Part shown: one piece after another, positions 53,461 to 63,821 of the stretch
Position numbering within the stretch: the stretch's first letter is position 1
How the letters are laid out: each line of letters opens with the position of its first letter
Assembly (NCBI RefSeq): GCF_030264275.1
Contig: NZ_CP127165.1
Span: forward strand, 1,538,001-1,602,000
Origin: Marivivens sp. LCG002
GTDB lineage: Bacteria; Pseudomonadota; Alphaproteobacteria; Rhodobacterales; Rhodobacteraceae
DNA length: 64,000 nucleotides
Direction: 5' to 3'
Notes under the pieces: generated by a model
What the model saw: only the letters and a program-made list of their open reading frames with translations
Told to the model about the DNA's origin: nothing
Databases searched by the model: none
Translations under genes and position numbers: made by a program

Positions 53461-53905
53461 GGGTTCTTCCGTGACCATAGGCGCCACCCTCGGGGGTAAA
53501 GGGCTCGACCACATTCTCAAGGTTCGCTCCAAGACGCATGAGCATATCGGCCAGCACGTGATCGCGTTTGATGAGCAAGCGCCCCGCCCCGATTTGGCAG
53601 GGAGTGTGACGGTTCCCGATGTGCCACGCCAGCCGCGTCAGGTTCTCGCCCCGAACGGCAAGCAATTCCTCGGGGGCGGCAATGACCTGCACGGCGCGCC
53701 CATCGGCAAGCACCAGCTGGTCCCCGTGATCGAGCGAGCGCGTCTCGGGAAGATCGAGAAGGATCGCCTCGCCCTGATCGGTGACAAGCCGTTTGCGGCG
53801 GATGAAGCGGTCCTCATAGGTCAGACGGATGGTCAGAGCCGCAGGCGGGTTCGGCGCGGGGCGCACCTCTCGCGCGGGGATCGGGGCAAGTCCGAGGTCA
53901 ACCAT
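53444..53905 (-). CDS. ureE: Urease accessory nickel chaperone UreE
   Basis: A 153-residue metallochaperone. A beta-rich N-terminal domain (LTYEDRFIRRKRLVTDQGEA) is followed by the Ni-binding core RLAWHIGNRHTPCQIG, and the C-terminus is His-rich ([10 protein letters not shown]). Overlaps the upstream hypothetical gene by 8 bases and ureF by 17. Confidence 0.95.
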   Translation of the reverse strand: MVDLGLAPIPAREVRPAPNPPAALTIRLTYEDRFIRRKRLVTDQGEAILLDLPETRSLDHGDQLVLADGRAVQVIAAPEELLAVRGENLTRLAWHIGNRHTPCQIGAGRLLIKRDHVLADMLMRLGANLENVVEPFTPEGGAYGHGRTHGHAH

Positions 53906-54235
53906 TCGCCACTCCTTTCATCAATGCACCTAGCGCCGCGAGCCCGTTTTTGGTCACATTGGCATGGGCGGCGACGACGAAATCAGCCAGAAGTTCAAGC
54001 TCCACCCGCGCCAGATCGACCGAGGTCCGACCATCAGCATTGCCGAAGGCATCGCTTTGGCCCATGAGCCAGTCGCGCTGATCCTCTCGAAGGTTCAGGA
54101 TCGCCGAGGTCTCGGACACGAGAGCTGCAAAAATGCGGTCGCCTGCAACAAAGAGAGCCATGCCGCCCTCTTGCCGCTCCTCTGTGCCGCGCTGCGCCAT
54201 GGCCAAGGCGCGAAGATGATCCGCCGAGACCGCCA

Positions 54236-54236
<1 letters not shown>
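53898..54236 (-). CDS. Uncharacterised protein embedded in the urease operon
   Basis: A 112-residue mostly helical protein (MAVSADHLRALAMAQRGTEE, EGGMALFVAGDRIFAALVSE, VELELLADFVVAAHANVTKN) with no Cys and few His, so not an obvious nickel binder. It sits between ureC and ureE, overlapping ureC by one base (TGATG) and ureE by 8, so it is clearly co-translated with urease. I recall similar orphans in other Rhodobacterales urease operons but cannot name a family. A regulatory or structural urease role is inference. Confidence 0.8.
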
Positions 54237-55935
<1,699 letters not shown>

Positions 55936-55936
<1 letters not shown>

Positions 55937-56241
55937 CAGAGCGCTCCCATGACATGTTGGTTAAAGCCGAAAACAACGCGGTCGCCGCCGATGGGAATGA
56001 GCTGAACCTCACGCTCTTGTCCCGGCTCGAAACGGACCGCCGTGCCCGAAGCGATATCGAGCCGCATACCGCGCGCGGTCTCACGGTCGAAACGGAGCGC
56101 GGGGTTGGTTTCGGCAAAGTGGTAATGGCTTCCGACCTGAACGGGACGATCGCCGGTATTGGCGACCAGAAGCGTGATCGCCTCGGCGCCTTGGTTCAAC
56201 GTAATCTCGCCCGCTTTGGGCATGAGCTCTCCGGGGATCAT
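55936..56241 (-). CDS. ureB: Urease subunit beta
   Basis: A 101-residue structural subunit starting [16 protein letters not shown] and holding [20 protein letters not shown] and [16 protein letters not shown], all standard. Separate from ureA (not fused), 9 bases after it. Confidence 0.98.
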
Positions 56242-56250
56242 CTGTGCCTC

Positions 56251-56553
56251 CTAGCGAATGGGGTGGTGAACGGTGACGAGCTTGGTGCCGTCGGGAAAGG
56301 TCGCCTCGACCTGAACGTCGTGGATCATCTCGGCGATGCCTTCCATACAGTCTTCGCGCGAGATCACATGCGCCCCCGCCTCCATCAGATCGGCAACCGA
56401 GCGCCCGTCGCGCGCGCCTTCGACCACATAATCGGTAATCAGGGCGATGGCCTCGGGATGGTTGAGCTTGACCCCTCGGGCTAGACGGTTGCGGGCGACT
56501 ATTGCCGCCATCGAGATCAGCAATTTGTCTTTTTCACGCGGCGTGAGGTTCAT
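56251..56553 (-). CDS. ureA: Urease subunit gamma
   Basis: A 100-residue subunit ([56 protein letters not shown]), a complete match to the family. It follows ureD by 9 bases. Confidence 0.98.
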   Translation of the reverse strand: MNLTPREKDKLLISMAAIVARNRLARGVKLNHPEAIALITDYVVEGARDGRSVADLMEAGAHVISREDCMEGIAEMIHDVQVEATFPDGTKLVTVHHPIR

Positions 56554-56562
56554 GACGGCTCC

Positions 56563-57366
56563 TTACATAGTCCAGACGCGCGGCATCGGCGCAGAGCGGA
56601 AACGGGTGAGAAAATGGATCAGGCGCCCCCGAAGGAGGCGTGGATCAGAGGCCGCCAGACGCCCGATCAAACGGTCCTTGGTGGCGGAAAATGCAGCATC
56701 GGGGAGGATCGCTCGCGCCTCATCAAGACGGGTCTCCGCTCCATCCTTGACGAAAAGGATGGTCGCGATTGCGCGGCAATCCCCAAGTGCGGCCGACCCT
56801 GAAAGATCGTCAAGACCGCCTTCGAAACGGGTTGCCTCGGCATGCACCAAACGTGAAGAACGACGAATACGCCATTGATCTGAGATCGAGAAATGAGAAA
56901 GGCTTTCCCCCATGGCGCGGCGCCCGAAGATCAAAGGCTCGACGATCAGCAACTCGGAGGTGTCCTGCATATCGACCGTGATCGAACGCCCGAGCGCGGA
57001 GCGGTCGAACAGGATCGTCTCTTGCGGCATCCAGTGGATCGCGCCGCCCGCCCCGATCGTCAGATCAACCGAGACGCGCCCCATCGGGCCCGTCGATTTA
57101 TAGACCCGCTCGGCGGTCTGGGTCGCGATATTGAGCCGTGCGCCCGTCTCGACGCTCGCCGAGATATCAAGGTGATCGCCGCCCGTCAGCCCGCCCGCCG
57201 TATTGATCAAAACCACATCAGGCTCGGCGGCGTGATTGCGCGGCATCATCGCCTTGAGACATCCCGACTGGTGCAGATCGACAAGGCGGTGCCGCTCTCC
57301 CGCAAAGCGCAGAGCAACCCGTCCCCGAGCACGTTGCATCGCAGCGATCTGAGTCCCGTCCGGCAT
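56563..57366 (-). CDS. ureD: Urease accessory protein UreD
   Basis: Scaffold for apo-urease activation, with UreF and UreG. I take the ATG at 57366 (MPDGTQIAAMQRARGRV), which has AGGGGAA just upstream; an ATG at 57414 has no ribosome site. The 267 residues show LINTAGGLTGGDHLDISASV, TQTAERVYKSTGP, WMPQETILFDRS and RIRRSSRLVHAEATRFEG. First gene of ureDABC-orfX-ureEFG; no urea transporter gene follows within the window. Confidence 0.93.
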   Translation of the reverse strand: MPDGTQIAAMQRARGRVALRFAGERHRLVDLHQSGCLKAMMPRNHAAEPDVVLINTAGGLTGGDHLDISASVETGARLNIATQTAERVYKSTGPMGRVSVDLTIGAGGAIHWMPQETILFDRSALGRSITVDMQDTSELLIVEPLIFGRRAMGESLSHFSISDQWRIRRSSRLVHAEATRFEGGLDDLSGSAALGDCRAIATILFVKDGAETRLDEARAILPDAAFSATKDRLIGRLAASDPRLLRGRLIHFLTRFRSAPMPRVWTM

Positions 57367-57512
57367 GGCTTCCCCTATTCCTGTTGGGATCAGAAACAAC
57401 GGGGGCAGGATCATCAATGCGGCGCGCTTAAATTTGCGTCACTCGGCATCAATCCGGTGCAATGCGCCGCAATTTCAGGCTATTTGCCTAAGTCTTGAGC
57501 AAAAGAAAATCG

Positions 57513-59420
57513 CTAGTCGCCGCTTTGTCTCTGGCGCTTGCGAAAGGCGGCCTTGAGCCGTTCCGAGCGTTCGGTCATGCCCTTTGCCTCGAGATGTGCC
57601 TGCATTTCGGTGAGGTAAAGCCGGATGTTCCGACGGTCGCGGATCATCGGATAGAAATCCGAAGCGGCAAGCGAGCCTTCGATACCTGCCTTCATCACAG
57701 TCTTGAGATGCCCCATGCGGTTGAGGACAAGAGCGGACTTGTGTCCGAAGCCGAAGCATTTGAAATGGCGAACATTCTCGCCTTGGAGACGCTCGACCTG
57801 TTTGCGGTCGGGTTCGAAAAACGGATCGTAATAGAGCTGGACATCGCGGGCGGTGGCGATCTCTTTGGCGGCATCGCTGAAGGCAAGGCTCCAGTCTGCA
57901 GCGCGCCCCTTGGCAAAACGGGTCTCCCAAGGGACCAGCGTTTCATCAAGAGTGGATTGCGGGCTAAAGGCAAGCACCGTGGACCCCGGCGCACAGCTTG
58001 AAAAGCTCAATGCTGCAAAGGCCCCCATCGAGGTGCCCGCAAAGGCGACATTGTCGAATGAGGCAAAGAACCCGTTTTCCCGAAGGTCTTCGAACATCTC
58101 GATCAATTCGGGGTCGCGATACCACACAGGCGCCTGTGCAAAGACCCCAAGGAACGACCACCCCTGATCGGCAGCGAATTTCTCGGCCCAAAGCGTGCGA
58201 TTGATGCGCGGATCGCCGACGTTGTGCAGGTTATCGAAGGTCACGAGAAGCTGTTTGCGCCCCCGATCCACAAAGGCCGCGCCATGGTGGTTGAGCTTGC
58301 GATAAAACCCTGTTGCGGGTTTGGGCGGGGCGATATCGACGAACCATGCGGGCGGCATGTCATCGCTCGACACCGTGACCATACCGTCGTCATCGTCTTC
58401 ACTCTCTGCGGGTTTGGGCTGGGCAAGTGCCGCCCCCTGCACCGCTTTGGCGATGGCGGCCTGTGCCTGCATCTTGGTCACTTCGAGAATGGCGCGTCCC
58501 AAAGCACGCGACCCCGCCAAGGCCCGCGCCCTAACGTTGCGCGGCTCGAGCTCCACATCTTCGACCCCGCTGTCGAGATCGCTCATATCGAAAAGCTGCG
58601 GCAAGTGCGGCGCATAGGTGGCACGGAGCTTTTCGTTGTCCTGCGCCAGCTCGTTCATCAAGGTCACGCGGTTTTCGAGCGAGAAGGTATCGTTCTTGGA
58701 AAAGAGCAGCGGGTCGTCATAGGTCGAAAGCACGCGGATCAACTGGCGCACATTGGCGGTCTTATCAAAGGAAATGGCGCCGAGCATTTCGCTCAGCTCT
58801 ACCGACATGCTTTTGTTGGCCTCGCGCGTGGGGCGGTCAAAGGCACTCAGATCCGACAGCCCGAGCATATCCTCGGCAAAGTCGGCCACGATATCGCCGT
58901 CCTTGAACGCCTTGCGGTCAAAGGGTTTGATGCGGATATTCTCGGTCCCGAACATCTCGGCGTAGACATCGAGGAAATTGGTAAAGGCGAGCTTCTTGAT
59001 CTGCCCCGCAAGGAACGATGTCCGGTCATTGGGAACAAGTGCATTCTTGGCCAGTTGCTTATAGAGCACCTCGGCATAGCGGTCCTGCCTGCGCAGATAA
59101 CAGATCACTTTGGTGTTTCGGGCGATGTGATCGGTGAACAACCCCTTGAGCCCGTTCGCCACCACGACACGGAACATGATTTCCGAGGACACCACATGGG
59201 TCATGTCGGGATTTGCGTCGTATTCCTTGACGATCTGCGCGACAAGCTCGGCGGCTTTGCCTTGCGGGACGGCTTGGGCCAATGGGTTGTGCGCGATATG
59301 GGTGCGCGCTGCGGTCATGTAATTCACGCCCGCTTTGCGAAGGGCATCCGCGTTCGAATGCAGGAATTGCTGCAACGCGGTGGTTCCGGTCTTTGGTGAT
59401 CCGATATGGAGAATAAGCAC
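57513..59420 (-). CDS. Sulfotransferase-like / serine hydrolase-like fusion
   Basis: A 635-residue two-part protein. Residues ~1-290 resemble a sulfotransferase: the PAPS 5'-phosphosulfate loop GSPKTGTTALQ is at 7-17, followed by VVSSEIMF and helices (FTNFLDVYAEMFG). An Asp/Glu-rich linker (SEDDDDGM, ~340) leads to a ~240-residue module with a GxSxG nucleophile elbow (GTSMGA, Ser464) and SPQSTLDETLVPWETR. That module is paralogous to the separate protein at 60279-61259. Starts with GTG at 59420. Substrates unknown; it could act on a glycan or lipid. Confidence 0.75.
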   Translation of the reverse strand: MLILHIGSPKTGTTALQQFLHSNADALRKAGVNYMTAARTHIAHNPLAQAVPQGKAAELVAQIVKEYDANPDMTHVVSSEIMFRVVVANGLKGLFTDHIARNTKVICYLRRQDRYAEVLYKQLAKNALVPNDRTSFLAGQIKKLAFTNFLDVYAEMFGTENIRIKPFDRKAFKDGDIVADFAEDMLGLSDLSAFDRPTREANKSMSVELSEMLGAISFDKTANVRQLIRVLSTYDDPLLFSKNDTFSLENRVTLMNELAQDNEKLRATYAPHLPQLFDMSDLDSGVEDVELEPRNVRARALAGSRALGRAILEVTKMQAQAAIAKAVQGAALAQPKPAESEDDDDGMVTVSSDDMPPAWFVDIAPPKPATGFYRKLNHHGAAFVDRGRKQLLVTFDNLHNVGDPRINRTLWAEKFAADQGWSFLGVFAQAPVWYRDPELIEMFEDLRENGFFASFDNVAFAGTSMGAFAALSFSSCAPGSTVLAFSPQSTLDETLVPWETRFAKGRAADWSLAFSDAAKEIATARDVQLYYDPFFEPDRKQVERLQGENVRHFKCFGFGHKSALVLNRMGHLKTVMKAGIEGSLAASDFYPMIRDRRNIRLYLTEMQAHLEAKGMTERSERLKAAFRKRQRQSGD

Positions 59421-59433
59421 CCCGTCCGCCCCT

Positions 59434-60279
59434 TCAGAAAGCCATCAGCTTGAAACCCAGCGCCTGCCCCCAATGCAGATGCACGCCGATACAGGTGAAG
59501 CCGTTGCGGTCGTATCCACGCATCGACTCTCGGAATGCCTCGAAGGCGGTGGCATAGTCTTTGTCGGCGGCAAGGTTGGGCAGCATCGGGTTGAGCATCA
59601 CAAAGACGCATTTGCGAGAGATACGGCACATCTCGTCCACGACCTGATGCCAGTCGTTCGGATGGCAGTAATGCTCGATCGCCTGAAAACTCATCACATA
59701 GTCGAAGCTTTTGTCGTCAAAGGGATACGGCATGCGCCCCGCATCAAAGAGCGCCATATCGAGCCCGAGAGAGTCGATGATCGGGCGATAGGGCCAGTCC
59801 TCGATCTTGCCGTCTTCGGGGATCGGAAGACCGTAGTCATCGGTCTTGCGGGTAAAGCTGTCGTCGTTGGCCTTGCGAAAGAGTGCGCGCGCCTCTTCGC
59901 CTTCGGACGCGCCGACCATGTTGACATAGTCGTTGCCGACCACACGGTGCCCATAGTCCCGCAGGATATCGAGCATCGCGCCATGCGCGGTCGAAAGCTC
60001 GAAGACATCCTGTGGCGGGAGCGTCAACAGCTCGGGGAAATAGAGCTGTATACGGTTAAAAGCACGCCGCATATTCTTGATACGGCTGAGATATTTCGAC
60101 TGGGGCTTGCGCCGCGCATCGGGCCAATCCTCGTCCCGAACGGTATAGGGGGTTTTCCATTCTTCGGGCAATCGGCCCGGGAAATGGTTGCCGACATCCG
60201 CTACCCGCAAGAGCTGGATATGTTCGCGGCGCGAAACGGTATCCCCTTCGCTGTCAAGTTGCCTTGCTCGACGTCCCAT
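59434..60279 (-). CDS. SAM-dependent methyltransferase-like protein
   Basis: A 281-residue protein with class I methyltransferase features: the SAM motif region VFELSTAHGAMLDILRDYGH followed by acidic VVGNDYVNM, and SFDYVMSFQAIEHYCHPNDW with a late CVFVMLNPMLP strand. ATG at 60279 overlaps the stop of the upstream hydrolase (TAATG) and the stop lies 13 bases before the fusion protein. The acceptor is unknown; association with glycosyl- and sulfotransferase genes suggests a sugar or polymer. Confidence 0.75.
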   Translation of the reverse strand: MGRRARQLDSEGDTVSRREHIQLLRVADVGNHFPGRLPEEWKTPYTVRDEDWPDARRKPQSKYLSRIKNMRRAFNRIQLYFPELLTLPPQDVFELSTAHGAMLDILRDYGHRVVGNDYVNMVGASEGEEARALFRKANDDSFTRKTDDYGLPIPEDGKIEDWPYRPIIDSLGLDMALFDAGRMPYPFDDKSFDYVMSFQAIEHYCHPNDWHQVVDEMCRISRKCVFVMLNPMLPNLAADKDYATAFEAFRESMRGYDRNGFTCIGVHLHWGQALGFKLMAF

Positions 60280-61259
60280 TATGCAGCCCCCCGTTTGTTG
60301 ACCGACGGCGGCGGTGTGATCCCGCGCTTTTTGCAATCGGCAATGGCCTTGTTGAGCACCTTGCGGAATGCAGGGCCGCGCCGCGTCGATAGGTAATGTT
60401 CGCAAAAGAGCGCCGTGAGCCAAGGGTTCCCGCGTTCGTCCACCTTGGCGAGCATCTCTTTCATATAGCGGGTAAAGCCGCGCCGCGCGCGCAGGGCCTG
60501 ATAGAACTCAAGCTCCGTGAGCGTTCCCGCAATCGCGCGCAGGATCACGGGTTTGAGGATGCCCATCCCCTGCATCGCCGAGGCGATCCGATGCCCCATC
60601 AGTCGACAATGAAGTCTCTTGATGTTCTGGCCTGTAAAGAGTGCCGCATGGGCCGCATCCAAGGGCGCGAGCGGGTCCCACAAAAGGTAAACCTTGTCCG
60701 CCGAGGCAAGCATATCGGGCGCGAAACCATAGCGGTCGCGGTAATTGCGGTCCCACGCCTTGCTATAGCGCGTCTCCCACGGCGTGACTTCACGGTCGAG
60801 GGTGGCTTGGGGGCTGATGGTGATCACCGTGGCTCCGGGACAGGCCGCAGAAAACGCCGCAGCCGCATATCCGCCCATCGAAGCGCCGTAAAACACCACC
60901 CGATCAAAGGTGTCGAAAAAACCGTCATCGCGCAATGTGTCAAAGAAATCATGCACTGCGTCGTCGCGATACCACGTCCAATCATGTGCCATCAGCCCGA
61001 GGATCGACCAGCCGTGGCTCTTGATGAAATCGAACCCCCAAGGCAACCGCGTGCCCCCGTGTTCGAACACATGGTCAAGGTTTTCAAAGGTCACGACCAG
61101 TGTGGAGCCCTCGCGGACATGGAGCGCGGTGTGTTTGTCCCCGAGCTCTTTGAAAAAGCCGCGCTCGTCGCCGAGCTTGATCAGCTCGCGTCGCCATTCG
61201 TCCTTATCAAGGGTCTCGCCGAGATCTGCCATTCCTGTTGTCCGCCCGTCGCCTTTCAC
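60279..61259 (-). CDS. Alpha/beta-hydrolase-like protein, paralogue of the fused module
   Basis: A 326-residue protein with an alpha/beta-hydrolase-like elbow GASMGG (Ser127), then SPQATLDREVTPWETRYSK. Its blocks LVVTFENLDHVFEHGG, WYRDDAVHDFFDTLRDDGFF and PGATVITISPQ match the C-terminal half of the neighbouring fusion one to one. No signal peptide. The GTG at 61259 has AAGGG at 7-8 bases; the ATG at 61232 has no proper site, so the first is preferred, not certain. Likely acts on an ester or acyl group; substrate unknown. Confidence 0.7.
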   Translation of the reverse strand: MKGDGRTTGMADLGETLDKDEWRRELIKLGDERGFFKELGDKHTALHVREGSTLVVTFENLDHVFEHGGTRLPWGFDFIKSHGWSILGLMAHDWTWYRDDAVHDFFDTLRDDGFFDTFDRVVFYGASMGGYAAAAFSAACPGATVITISPQATLDREVTPWETRYSKAWDRNYRDRYGFAPDMLASADKVYLLWDPLAPLDAAHAALFTGQNIKRLHCRLMGHRIASAMQGMGILKPVILRAIAGTLTELEFYQALRARRGFTRYMKEMLAKVDERGNPWLTALFCEHYLSTRRGPAFRKVLNKAIADCKKRGITPPPSVNKRGAA

Positions 61260-61472
61260 CAAAATACCCTTTGTCTTTCTTCGAAGACTTAACGGCGTAT
61301 TGGTCCGCTTTTTGAAACAATAAGTCAGGCGCAATCGGTTTTCCAGCGCCTCGCACAACAATCTTGATAAGAAACCGACACACCGAAGAAGCGAGTCCAT
61401 TTCGCAACGCCTTAGGGGGCATGTCGCAACATCCCATTGGACTGCCAGAAAAATCACGGTAAATCTCGCGCT

Positions 61473-63704
61473 ATGATTGACACCGAAAGCCCCGTTTTTG
61501 TCCGGCATCTGGCCGCGCTCCCGTTTCAAAGCGGGGCGATCCTCGATGCGATCGAGGCAGAGGGAGGCGAAACGGTTCTTTTCACCTCGGGCGGTCTTGC
61601 GCCTGAGGCGATTGCAACGACCCTCCCGCGCAAGAGCGAAGTGAGCCTTGGCGGAGCCACGATGCTCAGGCTTGAGGGGATAGGCTCTTTGGCGGTCAGG
61701 ATCGGGACGGAAACGCAAAAGCTCACCCCGCTGCCCCATGATCTTGATCTTCTCGCAGGGCGGAATGTGGCCTTGGCTTTTCGCAACGGAGAGCACCTTG
61801 GCGCGGTGATGGACTGGCTACGGTATCACAGGCGGTTCTTCGGTATGAATGGCGCGGTGATTTTTGAGCGGGCCAAAGAGGACGACGGTTTCGCAGCGAC
61901 GCTCCGCGAGGCGCTCGTTGCCGAAAAAATCGACACCCGCGTCGTCTATGTCCGCTGTGCAGTGCCCTTGGGCAAATCGGGGCTTCCGCCCGAACAGCAC
62001 CCTTTCAACGTGGCCGAGTCTCCGGGCAAGGACCGGATGGAGCTTCCCGAGCCGGACCCATGGACTGCGCCCATGGGCGAGCCGCTGATCTTCGAGATCG
62101 CGCGTCAGAGGTTTCTGGCCCGTGCGCGTGCGGTTGCCAATCTCGATCTGCATGATCTCTTGTTCCCCGTGGGCGGGCGCGGCACCGTCTTTGATGCCGC
62201 CCAGCGCGCCGAGAGCGGTGTCATCGCGATGCACGGGCGCCACTGCTACCCTTGGGCGGTCAAAAAGGGCGAACGCCCCGAATTCGGCGACCACATCTGT
62301 GTGCAGTTCGACACCCCCAAAGTGCGCTCGCGCTGGTGCGTCGCCCCCGCCAAGCTTGCATCCGACGCTTTTTGGAAGTTCACGCGGATCGCCAACGCCG
62401 AAGCCGCGATGCCGCCTTTTCCCTTCCTGCGCTGTATGGGCGTGCGGCATGCGAACGACAAAATCAGCCAGATCGTCCCCAAATCCTCGCTCGTCGAAGC
62501 ACCGCAGCTTTTGGAATTGATGGAAAAGGCCTTTGGCCATACCCCCCAGAGGGTTCCCGATCTTGAAAAGCCGCAGGTCAATTACACAAGCAACTTTACC
62601 ACCATCGTCACCACGATGAAGAACGAGGGCCCATTCATCCTTGAATGGCTCGCCTATCACCGAGTGATCGGGGTCGAGGGTTTTCTTGTCTATACCAACG
62701 ACTGCAACGACGGGACGGATACATTCCTCGAACTCTTGCAGCAGAAAGGCTACTGCCAGCATCGGGACAACCCCTTCAAGGGCACCGATCTCAAACCGCA
62801 GCACGCCGCGCTTCAGGCCTCGGAGAGCGAAGAGCTTTATACCAAGGCCGATTGGCTGATCTGTATGGACGTCGACGAATATATCAACGTCAAGGTGGGT
62901 GACGGCACCTTGGGCGATCTTTATGCCCGCTTGCCCGATGCAAACCTGATTTCCTGCACGTGGCGGCTTTTCGGCAATGCTGACGTGCACGAATACGAGG
63001 ATGTGCCGATCATCTCGATCTTTGACCGCTGCGCCGAAGAGGTCACGCCCAAGCCGCATCAGGCTTGGGGGTTCAAAACGCTCTTTCGCAATATCGGGCT
63101 GTTCAAGAAAATCGGTGTGCACCGCCCCAACGGGCTTAATCCGCAGCTTTGGGACGATGTGCGTTGGTATAACGGTTCGGGCAAGCGGATGCCGCTCAAC
63201 TACTACCGAAACGGCTGGCGCTCGTCCCAGAGCACCTATGGCTATGATATGGTGCAGCTCAACCATTATGCCGTCCGCTCTGCCGAAAGTTTTCTTGTCA
63301 AACGCGACCGTGGACGGGTGAACCATGTGGACCGCGATCAGGGGCTTTCCTATTGGTTCCGCATGAACAACAACGCAGTTCAGGAAACGTCGATCATGCG
63401 GCTTTTGCCGCGGGTGCGTGCCGAGATGGACCGTATGCTCGAAGACCCCGACATTCGCGCCGCGCACGAGGGCTGCGTCGCCGCCCACAAGGCCAAGATC
63501 GCAGAGCTGCTGGAAACCGAGAACTATACCAAATTCTATCAGGAAATCACCTCGGACCGGATGCAGACCCTTGCCCGCATGCACCGCCACTTCGGCCAGA
63601 ATGTCTTTCTGGCGGGGCCGGACTCGGTTCCGGACGAAGCGGTCCACAAGGACCCGCCCCAGGATTTCTTCTTTACCGTTGAGAGAACGGAAACAACGCA
63701 CTAA
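61473..63704 (+). CDS. Large glycosyltransferase with apparent degenerate second GT domain
   Basis: A 743-residue protein. The C-terminal half is a GT2-like transferase: TIVTTMKNEGPFILEWLAYH, then YTNDCNDGT, and a DxD metal site MDVDEY at 465-470, with QAWGFKTLFRN and a late His-rich LNHYAVRS. The N-terminal half has the same WLxYHR motif (115-120, WLRYHR) followed by FFGMNGAVIFER, but its DxD region reads LDLHDLLFP, so it looks like an inactive copy. Divergent from the hydrolase gene. Product polymer unknown. Confidence 0.85.
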   Translation: MIDTESPVFVRHLAALPFQSGAILDAIEAEGGETVLFTSGGLAPEAIATTLPRKSEVSLGGATMLRLEGIGSLAVRIGTETQKLTPLPHDLDLLAGRNVALAFRNGEHLGAVMDWLRYHRRFFGMNGAVIFERAKEDDGFAATLREALVAEKIDTRVVYVRCAVPLGKSGLPPEQHPFNVAESPGKDRMELPEPDPWTAPMGEPLIFEIARQRFLARARAVANLDLHDLLFPVGGRGTVFDAAQRAESGVIAMHGRHCYPWAVKKGERPEFGDHICVQFDTPKVRSRWCVAPAKLASDAFWKFTRIANAEAAMPPFPFLRCMGVRHANDKISQIVPKSSLVEAPQLLELMEKAFGHTPQRVPDLEKPQVNYTSNFTTIVTTMKNEGPFILEWLAYHRVIGVEGFLVYTNDCNDGTDTFLELLQQKGYCQHRDNPFKGTDLKPQHAALQASESEELYTKADWLICMDVDEYINVKVGDGTLGDLYARLPDANLISCTWRLFGNADVHEYEDVPIISIFDRCAEEVTPKPHQAWGFKTLFRNIGLFKKIGVHRPNGLNPQLWDDVRWYNGSGKRMPLNYYRNGWRSSQSTYGYDMVQLNHYAVRSAESFLVKRDRGRVNHVDRDQGLSYWFRMNNNAVQETSIMRLLPRVRAEMDRMLEDPDIRAAHEGCVAAHKAKIAELLETENYTKFYQEITSDRMQTLARMHRHFGQNVFLAGPDSVPDEAVHKDPPQDFFFTVERTETTH

Positions 63705-63821
63705 TCCCGCGCTGATTGTTCCCGTTATGGACAAGGTAAGGGTTCACCCGCTAGTGTCGCTTCAACACCAAGGAGAGCGCGCGGCACGAACCTCGCCCCC
63801 GACCAAAGAAAGACGGAGAGC

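Noticed and set aside
57367-57417. Upstream start for ureD at 57414
   Set aside because: No ribosome site precedes it, and the extra residues are hydrophobic and not part of the UreD family; 57366 has AGGGGAA.
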